Source: Bifidobacterium vansinderenii (GTDB taxonomy: Bacteria; Actinomycetota; Actinomycetes; Actinomycetales; Bifidobacteriaceae). From it: a stretch of 64,000 nucleotides of DNA. The first letter of the stretch is position 1. Each line of letters begins with the position of its first letter. A model generated the notes under the pieces. The model saw nothing but the letters and a program-made list of their open reading frames with translations, was not told the origin of the DNA and searched no databases. The position numbers were made by a program, and so were the translations under genes. Below, in pieces: positions 43,360 through 52,049 of the stretch. The DNA lies in assembly GCF_002234915.1 (NCBI RefSeq), contig NZ_NEWD01000004.1:1-64000 (forward strand), written 5' to 3'.

Positions 43360-44147
43360 CGCGCACCCGCTTCCGCATTCGCCGGTTCGACGCTTTGTTC
43401 GAGCACGTGCACCACGTCCACTGCGACCGGATGTGCAATGTCCGCCGCGATCAGCCCGTCGCGCACCACGAGCGCACGGTCGGCATAGGCGGCGGCGTTC
43501 GGGTCATGCGTGACCATCACGATCGTCTGCCCGCGACGCGACGCCATATCCCGCAAAATCGCCAACAGTTGGCGAGATGACTTCACGTCCAGCGCCCCGG
43601 TCGGCTCGTCCGCGAACACCACCGCGGGATTCCCGGCCAGCGCGCGGGCGACCGCCACACGCTGCCGCTGCCCGCCGCTCATCTCCTGCGGCTTGTGATC
43701 GAGCCGGTTCTCGATACCCAACTCACGCGCGATCCCACGTATTGTCTGTCGGTCGGGCTGCCTGCCTCGCAGCGTGAACGGCAGCTCGATGTTCTGCTCC
43801 GCCGTCAGATACGGCAACAGGTTGAAATCCTGAAAAATGAACCCGATCCGGTCACGCCGCAGATCGGACAACGCATCATCCGACAACGTCGAAATATCCA
43901 CGCCATCGATAATCACCCGGCCGGAAGTAGGAGTATCCAAACCCGCCAGCAGATGCAGCAACGTGGTCTTGCCCGACCCCGACGGTCCCACGATCGCCGT
44001 GAACTGGCCCTTCTCGAACCGGGCCGTGATACCCGCCACCGCAACCGTCTCGGCCATACCGGAACCGTACGTCTTGCGCACGTCAAGCACTTCGACCGCC
44101 GCCGGGTACACGGTCATGCCGCTGCTCGTTCCTGCTATGTCTGTCAT
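43356..44147 (-). CDS. ABC exporter ATP-binding protein
   Basis: This 263-aa MacB/LolD-type ATPase has Walker A GPSGSGKTT, Q-loop FIFQDFNLLPYLT, signature EMSGGQRQRVAVARAL, Walker B AVVFADEPTGALD and H-loop MVTHDPNAAAYAD. The start has GGAAGGGGCTGGC. It partners the downstream permease. The promoter should lie in the 242-base gap shared with the kinase gene. Confidence 0.93.
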   Translation of the reverse strand: MTDIAGTSSGMTVYPAAVEVLDVRKTYGSGMAETVAVAGITARFEKGQFTAIVGPSGSGKTTLLHLLAGLDTPTSGRVIIDGVDISTLSDDALSDLRRDRIGFIFQDFNLLPYLTAEQNIELPFTLRGRQPDRQTIRGIARELGIENRLDHKPQEMSGGQRQRVAVARALAGNPAVVFADEPTGALDVKSSRQLLAILRDMASRRGQTIVMVTHDPNAAAYADRALVVRDGLIAADIAHPVAVDVVHVLEQSVEPANAEAGAR

Positions 44148-44170
44148 GCCAGCCCCTTCCTGTGTTCCAC

Positions 44171-44203
44171 GGGCGATTCGGCTGTCGATACATCGAATCG
44201 CCC
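44171..44203. promoter_or_regulatory. Inverted repeat in the exporter/kinase divergent region
   Basis: GGGCGATTC (44171-44179) and GAATCGCCC (44195-44203) are perfect complements 15 bases apart, 24 bases upstream of the exporter ATPase start. It may be the binding site of the neighbouring response regulator or a leader hairpin. The rest of 44204-44389 holds no other clear signal. Confidence 0.45.
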
Positions 44204-44389
44204 ATTCACACAACAACCTACGGGGATGGCCTCATGCAGGGTATCGTCCGAACGAATCACGTTTCATGTGAGCGGTACTGGAGTGCGAGCGGCATGGTAC
44301 CTGGGTATGAACTCCCATGGGATGAGGATGCGGGAAACCATCATTGCGAATCATGGTATCGGCCAGCCGGCGCGGGTAACGTCGTTGGT

Positions 44390-45568
44390 ATGAAGGTTCG
44401 TGTGGAGGATGCGATCGCCCTGTTCGGCGTGTTGTTGTGCTTGCTGTTCGGTGCGGCGGGCATGGGCGATTGGGTATGGGCGGGCGTGGCCGTCGCCTCC
44501 ATCGTGTTCGTGCGACGGCGGTTCGCCGTGTTCGCCGTATTGGCGGCTGTCGTCCCCGCTGTATACACAACTATCTACGGTTCGTTCACGTTGATCGGCC
44601 AGCTCATGGCCGTAATTGCCGCGTTCCTGTGCGGAGCAAATAGGGTAAAGCGTTGCCGGCTGATCGGGCTGGCATCATCTTTGTCGCCCGTGATCGCGTT
44701 CGGCTTGCATCTGGCGATCGTCCGAGCCCCGGATTGGACGATGCCAGTGGCCGGACTGTTCGCGGGCAGTCTGATGCTGGCCGCATGGCAGGCGGGCCGG
44801 CTCAACCGTTCCAAGGACATGAGACTTGAGGCGGAGGAGGAACGCCGGACCATGGCCGAACATGACAGCGACATGCGTGCGCGGCTGGCCGTCTTGGAGG
44901 AACGCATGCGCATCAACCACGAGATGCACGACATCCTCGCCCACACACTCACCGGCATCACCGTCCAAGCCGAAAGCGGCAGAACGACCACCACCGACAC
45001 CGCATCACGCACGGTGTTCACGGACATCTCCCAAGCCTCGCGCGAGGCCGTCGCCGATTTACGGACCCTGCTATCCGACAACACGAGAGAAGACCGCTTG
45101 CCGGAACCCACGCTCGACCAGTTCGACGAACTCATCGCCGGATACCGGAAACAGGGACTGGTCATCGACCTGCACCAGGAGGACATGAAGCCGCCGTATC
45201 TGCCGACGGGACTGTCCCACGCCATATACCGGGTGGCCGAGGAATGCCTGACCAACGCGCTGCGCTACGCGCAACCCCGCTGCGTCGACCTGTCCCTGAC
45301 CATCACCGGCGACGATATCCGACTGCACTGCGAAAACCCGTACGTGTCTCTCCCGCACACCGACATCACCGAACGACAACGACGCGGACACGGTCTTGAC
45401 GGCATCCGGTGGAGGTGCGAGCAATACGATGGCCGCGCCAGCGTCAGCATGACGGATGGGATTTGTTCGATTGATGCCGTCTGGCCGCTGCCCTACCAGC
45501 GGGAACCGTTGGCGGCGGCATTGAACGAGACCGCTAACGGACACAGGCAAGGAGAACGGCAACAATGA
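44390..45568 (+). CDS. Sensor histidine kinase, NarL-partner (HisKA_3) type
   Basis: This is a 392-aa membrane kinase. Four to six hydrophobic segments fill residues 1-130 with hardly any extracellular loop, as in intramembrane-sensing kinases. A coiled linker leads to the phospho-acceptor MRINHEMHDILAHTLTG (His near residue 183). The ATP domain has EECLTNALRYA and GHGLDGIRWR. The ATG lacks a good ribosome site. It overlaps the response regulator by four bases and is divergent from the ABC exporter, an arrangement typical of antibiotic-responsive modules. Confidence 0.9.
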   Translation: MKVRVEDAIALFGVLLCLLFGAAGMGDWVWAGVAVASIVFVRRRFAVFAVLAAVVPAVYTTIYGSFTLIGQLMAVIAAFLCGANRVKRCRLIGLASSLSPVIAFGLHLAIVRAPDWTMPVAGLFAGSLMLAAWQAGRLNRSKDMRLEAEEERRTMAEHDSDMRARLAVLEERMRINHEMHDILAHTLTGITVQAESGRTTTTDTASRTVFTDISQASREAVADLRTLLSDNTREDRLPEPTLDQFDELIAGYRKQGLVIDLHQEDMKPPYLPTGLSHAIYRVAEECLTNALRYAQPRCVDLSLTITGDDIRLHCENPYVSLPHTDITERQRRGHGLDGIRWRCEQYDGRASVSMTDGICSIDAVWPLPYQREPLAAALNETANGHRQGERQQ

Positions 45569-46266
45569 CGATGACAAATGCGGACGGAGCACGGCCCATC
45601 CGCGTGATGCTGGTCGACAACCAGACGCTGATCCTCGACGGATTCGCGCGCATCATCGATGCGCAGCCCGACATGAGCGTCACCGCCACGGCCACGGACG
45701 GCGAAACCGCGATACGCACGGCCCGACAGGCCAAACCGGACGTGATCCTCATGGACGTGCGCATGCCTGGACTCGACGGCATCCAAACCACACGCACCAT
45801 CATCCACGATCTGCCGGAAACACGCATCATCGGACTTACCTCATACGACACCGACAACTACGCCATAGGCATGCTCGACGCCGGAGCCAATGGCTTCCTC
45901 CTCAAAAACACCAACGCCGAACGGTTCCTCGACGCCATACGAGCCGCCGTCTCGGGCAACACCGTCATGGACACCACCACCATGAACCGCCTCAACCGGC
46001 GCCTCTCCGCCGGTTCGGTCCGGGCGGTAGCGCCGGACGACGAGGTGTTGGATCGGAGGAACGAAGATCTTCCCGATTTCACCGGTCGGGAACGTGACGT
46101 CCTCGCTCGTATCGTCCAAGGCGACTCCAACGAGCAGATCGCCGCACGCCTTGGCATCAGCGTATCCACCGTCAAAACCCACATCGGCAACATCCTCAGA
46201 AAAACCGGCCAAACCAACCGTGTGCGTCTCATCGTCTGGGCCGCACGCCACCTTCGCGGAATATGA
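45565..46266 (+). CDS. NarL/FixJ-family response regulator
   Basis: It has 233 residues. The receiver domain has VMLVDNQTLILDGF and the phospho-acceptor in VILMDVRMPGLDG (Asp near residue 63). A linker of about 30 residues leads to the LuxR-type helix-turn-helix FTGRERDVLARIVQGDSNEQ with IAARLGISVSTVKTHIGNIL. It pairs with the upstream kinase and probably activates the divergent exporter genes. Confidence 0.93.
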   Translation: MTMTNADGARPIRVMLVDNQTLILDGFARIIDAQPDMSVTATATDGETAIRTARQAKPDVILMDVRMPGLDGIQTTRTIIHDLPETRIIGLTSYDTDNYAIGMLDAGANGFLLKNTNAERFLDAIRAAVSGNTVMDTTTMNRLNRRLSAGSVRAVAPDDEVLDRRNEDLPDFTGRERDVLARIVQGDSNEQIAARLGISVSTVKTHIGNILRKTGQTNRVRLIVWAARHLRGI

Positions 46267-46404
46267 AAACCCTCTATCGGAGAGAGACTGCAGCGAAAAC
46301 TGTTGCATGTGTCATCTTCGGATGATATTTCCGCATGTTCTCCTGCTGATCATTGTCCCTCACCGAATCGTCGGTATCATCCATCGGTCAAAGGAATGAG
46401 TCGG

Positions 46405-46698
46405 TTATCGACGAATGAAATCCTTCATCTCCGCCTTGGTGAAGTGCTCGATCATTGTGCGCCAGACTGCTTCGATCAGATCCGGGTCGGCGTGGGATGT
46501 CTCGGCCAACCTGCGTACCTTGGCGATGACCGCGTTCACGCGAGCTGATGCCTTGACGTCGTCCGCGTTCTTCTTGAACTGCGCGGCCTGTGCCACATAG
46601 GCTCCGCGTTCGGCCATCAGATCGACCAGCTGAGCGTCGATGCGGTCGATATTGGCGCGTACGTCATCGAGGCTGTTGCAAGTTTGTATCTGGTTCAT
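46405..46698 (-). CDS. Chorismate mutase, AroQ type
   Basis: This 97-aa all-helical enzyme converts chorismate to prephenate, on the way to Phe and Tyr. VRANIDRIDAQLVDLMAERG is the family signature with the active-site Arg, followed by AQFKKN (Lys) and ARVNAVIAKVRRLAE. The length and shape also fit isochorismate pyruvate lyase (PchB), but no siderophore genes are near. It overlaps the end of the upstream leftward gene by 35 bases, so the two are co-transcribed. Confidence 0.85.
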   Translation of the reverse strand: MNQIQTCNSLDDVRANIDRIDAQLVDLMAERGAYVAQAAQFKKNADDVKASARVNAVIAKVRRLAETSHADPDLIEAVWRTMIEHFTKAEMKDFIRR

Positions 46699-47197
46699 CC
46701 GAGCTTCTTACCTGATTCCGCGGCATTCGTACAGCATTCCGCGATCTTGAAGCGATCGAAATCACCACATACAGCACGCAGGGTAATGTCAGGCCCCACG
46801 CCAGATACTGCAGCGGCTGAATGTCGAATACCAAGGCGATGGTGAACATGTTGACGCACAGGTTGATGCAGATGATGAATGTTATCTTCGCGGCGATAGC
46901 CTCGGATTTATCGGCGAGTAACCGGTCATGATCATTCGGCTCCAGCCGTTCGGCCGTCTTGTCTCGATATGCGAATCCTCCCGCGGCGAGCGAGCCGGCA
47001 CCCAGTAGCAGAAACGTGATTGCCAGAGATCCGGAACCCCGGAACCATTCCGCATTCCATCCGTATCGGATGAGACCGCATACGGCCAGCACGACGGAAT
47101 ACAGAGCACAGGTTCCGGCCGCCGCGAACAGACGCCACCGCCCTTCGCTCACGCCTATATGTCTGTTAATAGAGTCTTGCGCGGTGCTATCGACCAT
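46664..47197 (-). CDS. Small four-span membrane protein
   Basis: The product is 177 residues with four predicted membrane spans, at about residues 23-42, 53-73, 104-124 and 130-150, and a basic tail. I recognise no family. The strong site GAGGAGG sets the start at the second of two close ATGs. It lies directly upstream of, and overlaps, the chorismate mutase gene; the pairing may be only transcriptional. The gap 47198-47359 shows no other feature. Confidence 0.65.
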   Translation of the reverse strand: MVDSTAQDSINRHIGVSEGRWRLFAAAGTCALYSVVLAVCGLIRYGWNAEWFRGSGSLAITFLLLGAGSLAAGGFAYRDKTAERLEPNDHDRLLADKSEAIAAKITFIICINLCVNMFTIALVFDIQPLQYLAWGLTLPCVLYVVISIASRSRNAVRMPRNQVRSSDEPDTNLQQPR

Positions 47198-47359
47198 AAT
47201 CATCCTCCTCTTCGAGGTTCGGCTCCTTTCCCATACATCCATGATGGCCGTAAAAGAAGAATCAGACCAGTTAGACAGGAATCACGTCGTCTAAAGACGA
47301 CATGAAGCGAATAGATGCGCAGCTCATTGGGTTCCAGACTGTCTTTGATGGCAGTTCTT

Positions 47360-48253
47360 TCACTGCTTTTCCTTGGGAGATGCTTCGTGTGATTCCCCGT
47401 TTGCATCATTGCCGCCGGAGGCCCATACGAGCAGGGCCCCGGCGAGGGAGACGACGATGACGCCGAACACGGCCGTGAGCGTAATGGTCTGATGCAGGAT
47501 CAGTGCAGCAATGATCACGCTCATGGCAGGATCGATGGAGAACAGCGTGCCGACCACGCGCGCCGACGTGATGCGCCCGGACAGCGTGTCCATCGTGTAG
47601 GGAATCGCCATTCCCAGCACGGCCGACGCGGCGATGACGCCCCATTGGGAGGGCGTCGCACGCGTGGCATGGCTGACTGATACCGGCAGCGTGGCAAGAG
47701 CAGCGACCGTGACCGACAGGGCGAGCCCGTCCAGTCCGGTGCCCGCCTTGCCGACCTTGTCCGCGAACAGCGTGTACAGGCCGAAGCAGAAGGCCGACCC
47801 CAGTGCGAACAGGTAACCCGACGGGTTGAAATAGCCGCCCGGTGTGAACGAAATCAATCCCACACCCGCCAGCGCGACCACCGCGCACAGGCCCTCGCGC
47901 CAGTGATGAGATCCGGCCAGGGCGACCACACACGGGCCGAGGAACTCCAGGGTGACGGCCACGCCCATAGGGATGCGGTCGATGGCCGAGTACAGGCAGA
48001 TGTTCATCGCCGCCATCGCCAGCCCGTAGACCACGATGCCCAGCCATTCGCCTTTCGACCGGCCCGTGAGTTTTGGGCGGATGAGCACGAGCATGACGAT
48101 CGCAGCGCCGAGCATGCGCATCGAACTGACCGGAATCGGCCCCAACGCGCCGAACAGGGACGCCGACAGGGACGACGAGGTCTGAATGCCTAGTGAACCG
48201 ACCATAACCATGCCGGCCGCAGCCACCACGTGGCCGCGTTCAGAACGCAGCAT
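47360..48253 (-). CDS. EamA/RhtA-type metabolite exporter
   Basis: The product is about 297 residues with ten predicted spans in two EamA repeats. The sequences SSMRMLGAAIVMLVLIRPKL, VTLEFLGPCVVAL and TLFSIDPAMSVIIAALIL are characteristic of RhtA-like threonine/homoserine exporters. The start is uncertain: ATGs at 48253, 48301 and 48310 are in frame, and I favour the first because GGAAAAG precedes it and the first span follows. It is leftward and separated from the kinase gene by about 140 bases. Confidence 0.82.
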   Translation of the reverse strand: MLRSERGHVVAAAGMVMVGSLGIQTSSSLSASLFGALGPIPVSSMRMLGAAIVMLVLIRPKLTGRSKGEWLGIVVYGLAMAAMNICLYSAIDRIPMGVAVTLEFLGPCVVALAGSHHWREGLCAVVALAGVGLISFTPGGYFNPSGYLFALGSAFCFGLYTLFADKVGKAGTGLDGLALSVTVAALATLPVSVSHATRATPSQWGVIAASAVLGMAIPYTMDTLSGRITSARVVGTLFSIDPAMSVIIAALILHQTITLTAVFGVIVVSLAGALLVWASGGNDANGESHEASPKEKQ

Positions 48254-48391
48254 TTGATGCTTTTCCAATAGCGCTTCCCCCGAATTCGACCATTCCCGCA
48301 TGGGCCCCATACGCCGTCAATGATAATGACCGTCGGGAAAGCGCGGTGTCTGACGTCAACCATGGATGACATGGCTATCGGAGCAGCAGGA

Positions 48392-49612
48392 TCACTCCGG
48401 TGATGGAATGTACGGCAAGGTTGCATGCAGTATCCATGTGCCGTCTTCGGCGGAGGTGCTGACCGAACCGCCGAGAGCGGCGAAGCACGTGCAGTGCAGG
48501 GACAGCCCTTTGCCGGAGTGCGGTTTGTCCGGCAGAAGGGAATGTTCGGCGATGTCATTGACCTGATCGATGGATAGGACGTCACGGTTGCGACGCACGA
48601 CGACCCGGTATTCGCCGGATGGGGCGCCATGTACGGCGATGTTGGTGTACAGTTCTCGCAGCAGGTCGATCACCGCGGACTCACGTTCGCGAGTGACGTC
48701 ATCCGCATCCGTCGACCTGTCCGTGGGTAGATTGTCGATCAGCGTGGAATCGCCGACAAAACCAAACTGGGACAGATATCTGTCGCCGTGGTCCAGCACG
48801 TCGCGAGCATGCTCGGGGAACGATGTGCAAGACGAGGACGTTGCAGTTGAACTTCCGGTTTCGGTGTTGCCATCGTTTCCGTCGAGCATGCTGATGACCG
48901 TGCGCACTTCGCCGAGCGTGTCGATCGTGCGCGAGTACAGGTCGTCGAACAGCGCGGCGTGTTGTTCATCGTTCCCTGAACGCGACCGTTCGTAGTCCAA
49001 TCGCATGGCCATGTACGTGAGATTGTTCGTCACCGCATCGTGAATCCTGCTCGCTGCCCGCGCGTCGCGGCGCATGGCCTCCACTCGGTCGCGCTCCCGC
49101 TCGTAACGCAGTCGATCCTGCTCCGCCTGTATAGCTGTCGCTCTCCACGACATCGCGCGGCCGAACGCGTACACGACGAAGAACGACACCAGCAGTATCA
49201 CATAGTCGCCGAACGGCACCCCGGCGCGGGCCGCGACCATCCAACGCACAGCGGCGATCAATGGCGGCATCAGCCACCACCATCGCGACCTGCCGTACCG
49301 GCCGACTGCAGCCAATGCGACCCACATCCCATAGAACAGACTCGCTCCGCTCATATCCGGCAGGAACGCGCATCCTACATACGTGACGGCGACCGCCATA
49401 CTCATCGGCAGCGGATGGAACGGCAACACCAGCAGGCACAGAATGTGTATGACCGTCAGCACCGTGGTCGCCACGAGCTGCGCGGGATACTCGACCATCT
49501 CCAACACCGTCAACCCGGCGGATAACAACACGACGCACCACATGACCGGTCCCACGCCGGTGGCACGGACACGAGCGCCCGCGCGCCTGATCAGTCCTGC
49601 AGCATCAGCCAT
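48392..49612 (-). CDS. Sensor histidine kinase, second two-component pair
   Basis: This is a 406-aa membrane kinase with about six spans in the first 160 residues and no large sensor loop. The dimerisation/acceptor helix is ARAASRIHDAVTNNLTYMAM (His near residue 193). The ATP-binding region is divergent: LLRELYTNIAVHG stands for the N-box and PHSGKGLSLH for the G-box. The atypical ATP domain resembles kinases of bifidobacterial LuxR-type pairs. It overlaps the upstream regulator gene by 22 bases. Confidence 0.85.
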   Translation of the reverse strand: MADAAGLIRRAGARVRATGVGPVMWCVVLLSAGLTVLEMVEYPAQLVATTVLTVIHILCLLVLPFHPLPMSMAVAVTYVGCAFLPDMSGASLFYGMWVALAAVGRYGRSRWWWLMPPLIAAVRWMVAARAGVPFGDYVILLVSFFVVYAFGRAMSWRATAIQAEQDRLRYERERDRVEAMRRDARAASRIHDAVTNNLTYMAMRLDYERSRSGNDEQHAALFDDLYSRTIDTLGEVRTVISMLDGNDGNTETGSSTATSSSCTSFPEHARDVLDHGDRYLSQFGFVGDSTLIDNLPTDRSTDADDVTRERESAVIDLLRELYTNIAVHGAPSGEYRVVVRRNRDVLSIDQVNDIAEHSLLPDKPHSGKGLSLHCTCFAALGGSVSTSAEDGTWILHATLPYIPSPE

Positions 49613-50301
49613 TCGGCCACCGCCTGCGTCCGATTCCGAGCACCCAGCTTCTTCGCCGCACGCATCACATACGTCTTCACCGACGACTCGCCGACGCCAA
49701 GCAGCTCGCCGATCTCACGCGAACTCCTGCCCTGCGCACACAAACACATGACCTCGCGCTCGCGTTCCGTCAGCAACGCGGCCGCCGCAGCTGCATTCGA
49801 CCGGGTAGGGGAGCCGTCATCGGCAACGTTTCCGGTTTCGGCTTCCGTTCGCGTCGTGAGCAACGCGTGCGACTGCGCGGCGGTCATGTCGGACACGTAC
49901 CTGGTGCGCGGCATACGACCGTTGGCCAGCGCGACCGCCGCGGCGCAGACATCCCTCACCCGTGCCTTGTCCATCACGCACTGGGCGCCGGCGGCCAACG
50001 CGTCGGTCGCGTAATGCTCCAATGAAAACGATGTGATGCCGATTAGCGCGATGTCGGCCGTCGCTGCACGAACCTGCCGGCACACCTCGACGCCACTCAA
50101 CCCTTCCAGCGACATATCCACCAGCAGCACATCCGGCCGGGAATCGACCGACAGGCAACGTTCGATCGCATCACGGCCGCGCCGACATGCCCATTTCATA
50201 TCCACTTCCGGCAGCAGTCTCCGAACCAGCAACGTCAGCATCGTCAACGTCAACTGATCGTTGTCCACCACGGCAAGGCCGAAACGCCTCCTGTCATACA
50301 T
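49591..50301 (-). CDS. LuxR-type response regulator, second pair
   Basis: It has 236 residues. The receiver domain has LAVVDNDQLTLTML and VLLVDMSLEGLSG (acceptor Asp near residue 56). The output domain is LTEREREVMCLCAQGRSSRE with IGELLGVGESSVKTYVMRAA. The start is the ATG after GAGGTGGTGTCGT rather than ATGs further upstream. It precedes and overlaps the kinase gene. No exporter is adjacent, but the truncated permease at 50.5-51.1 kb may be the remains of its former target. Confidence 0.88.
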   Translation of the reverse strand: MYDRRRFGLAVVDNDQLTLTMLTLLVRRLLPEVDMKWACRRGRDAIERCLSVDSRPDVLLVDMSLEGLSGVEVCRQVRAATADIALIGITSFSLEHYATDALAAGAQCVMDKARVRDVCAAAVALANGRMPRTRYVSDMTAAQSHALLTTRTEAETGNVADDGSPTRSNAAAAAALLTEREREVMCLCAQGRSSREIGELLGVGESSVKTYVMRAAKKLGARNRTQAVAEWLMLQD

Positions 50302-50368
50302 ACGACACCACCTCACAACGGACCGGTCAACGGACATCATATCGGTGGCGATGCACCATCTCTGATCC

Positions 50369-50500
50369 GGGGACTGTCCCATTAAGTGTGTGACTGGTGT
50401 TTGGCTATCAGTTTTCGTTGACAGATCAGCGGTTGGCGAAGATGATGGCGAACGCGTTCAGCGTGAGCTTCCATCGCGCAGCTCCCATCCGTTTTTTCGT
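50369..50500 (-). mobile_element. Remnant of an IS256-like element end
   Basis: GGGGACTGTCCCATTAAGTG starts the fragment. On the minus strand a short frame reads ARWKLTLNAFAIIFANR before a stop, like the last residues of IS256-family transposases (Trp...Ala-Leu-Asn...Phe...Phe...Arg). The remainder of the element is missing. The terminal sequence resembles 17986-18032. Confidence 0.45.
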
Positions 50501-50506
50501 TCATGC

Positions 50507-51061
50507 TCATTGCCTGTTCTTGAAGAAGGCGAAGAGTTGGTTGTCGTGTATGGCGGTGATGGTGATGGCGGCTCCGATTTGCGCGGTGATGAGGGCTGTG
50601 GCGAGTGGGGGTAGTTGGATGGCGGTCAGGGTGAGCGCGTTGGCGTGGCTGCTGGTCCAGCGTGCCGTGGTGTAGGTGATGGCGGTGGCGGTGAGGATGG
50701 CGGGCAGGGTCCATGCGAGGGTTTCGAGTGCGGTGGTGGCGAGGATGCCTTGGCGGGGTATTCCCATGTGCAGGTCGTCTGCTATTTCGATGCGTCGTGC
50801 GCGTGTGGCCATGATGGCGATGGCGAACGCGGCGATGGGGGTGATGGCGAGCATGATGCGGGTGGTTCGCTGCTGGTGGCGGGTGTCGAGGTCGGGGTTG
50901 GTGCCGAGCATGGTGTTGGCTTGTTTGGTTTGGGTGGCGGGCGCGGCTCCGGGTATGGCGGTTGCGGTGGTGTTGAGCAGGTCTTCGGCGTCGGGGTTGG
51001 CGGGATTGATGGTGGCCCAGCATTCGTCCCATTGCTGGCCGGCGTTGATGGGTGTGGGGGT
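50507..51061 (-). pseudogene. Truncated membrane permease, C-terminal part
   Basis: From 51061 the minus strand encodes about 184 residues, TPTPINAGQQWDECWATINP onward, with spans at IMLAITPIAAFAIAIMAT, ETLAWTLPAILTATAITYTT and ALITAQIGAAITITAI, ending FFKNRQ. It looks like the last quarter of a multi-span ABC-type permease. Upstream the frame runs into the antisense of the kinase fragment, with no start. It is broken at 51.06 kb. Confidence 0.6.
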
Positions 51062-51064
51062 ACC

Positions 51065-51415
51065 GACCACGGCGCCATCACCTGCACCATCCGCAACGAC
51101 GGACAGCACGTCACCATCAGCATCGACAACACCACAAAACGATCGGACCATTCCGAAGCCGCGGCCGACCTCATCCAACCGTTCCACCGAGGCGACGCCA
51201 CCCGCATGGCCAACCGACCTGGCCACGGCCTCGGACTATCCATCGCCAAAGCCTGCGCAGACGCCATCGGCGCCAGACTCAACATCAGCCGCCCCACGCC
51301 TGACATGTTCCGGGCGGAAATCGTGCTTTCGTGGGATAAAAGAGAACCCCCAGTGCATCACGGCTCAGTCGAAGACCGTCCGGAGAGGCCCATTGGGGGA
51401 TTTCATGACGAATGA
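51065..51415 (+). pseudogene. Truncated histidine kinase, ATP-binding domain only
   Basis: From 51065 the plus strand encodes GAITCTIRNDGQHVTISIDN and HGLGLSIAKACADAIGARLN, the G-boxes and C-terminal strand of a HATPase_c domain. There is no N-box, acceptor His or start; upstream the frame is the antisense of the permease fragment. A hairpin (CCCCCAGTG/CATTGGGGG) at about 51349-51404 follows. Together with the permease fragment, it shows that a third kinase/transporter module was broken by a deletion or inversion. Confidence 0.65.
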
Positions 51416-51554
51416 TAATAAGCCATACTCCGATAGTCAATGCGACGGAGGCCCGGGGCTGGGTTCGCTTGCTCGCTGCATTGGTTATTTCGCTGCCGCT
51501 CTTCCTTGTCCCGAGTGGCTGGATTCTGTCGTTGTTTCTACATGCCGACTATGG

Positions 51555-51590
51555 TGTCCGATATGTCCGATATTGCCGAAATGTCTGGTC
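51555..51590 (+). promoter_or_regulatory. Four 9-bp tandem repeats upstream of the toxin-antitoxin pair
   Basis: TGTCCGATA occurs twice in direct succession (51555 and 51564), followed at the same 9-base period by TTGCCGAAA and TGTCTGGTC. The last unit ends about 40 bases before the antitoxin ATG. This is a plausible binding array for the helix-turn-helix antitoxin, giving the usual autorepression. Confidence 0.55.
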
Positions 51591-51631
51591 CGGAGTAGGC
51601 TGGACGTAAAGGCTTCAGGAAAGGACTCGCC

Positions 51632-52033
51632 ATGACCGCATTCGAGGCAATCCCTATTTCCCAGATCGGCAAGGGATCCGCATACATCACCACGGGCGAC
51701 GGCAAGGCATACCCACTGGATGAGGAGGAGCTGCGTCGCGCGTTCGCGGCCATCGTGCACGACAATTCAACCGAAATGATCACCACCGGCGAGGCTGCTC
51801 AGATTCTCGGCGTATCGGCGAAGACCGTCGCGCGCATGCTTGACGCCGGCGAGATTCCGTTCGTCCGCTACGGCGCGAAAGGCAACCGCATGGTTTCCCG
51901 AGCACAGGTCATCGCCTACCGCGACAAATCGGAATCCCACGGCCACGAGGCGTTGGAGACCATGCGCGAGGCCGCCAGCCAAGGCGGATTGGACGACATC
52001 GACTACTCAGCCTATCTGGCTCGTTACAGCTGA
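51632..52033 (+). CDS. Antitoxin with excisionase-type helix-turn-helix
   Basis: This 133-aa protein has a winged helix of the excisionase/MerR-like class at about residues 50-97 (MITTGEAAQILGVSAKTVAR, then MLDAGEIPFVRYGAKGNRMV) flanked by helices. AGGAAAGGACTCGCC is the ribosome site. The C-terminal helix (GLDDIDYSAYLARY) probably covers the toxin. It is followed after 16 bases by a PIN-domain gene, an established pairing of type II toxin-antitoxin modules. Confidence 0.82.
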   Translation: MTAFEAIPISQIGKGSAYITTGDGKAYPLDEEELRRAFAAIVHDNSTEMITTGEAAQILGVSAKTVARMLDAGEIPFVRYGAKGNRMVSRAQVIAYRDKSESHGHEALETMREAASQGGLDDIDYSAYLARYS

Positions 52034-52049
52034 AACGAGGGGAGTCTAG

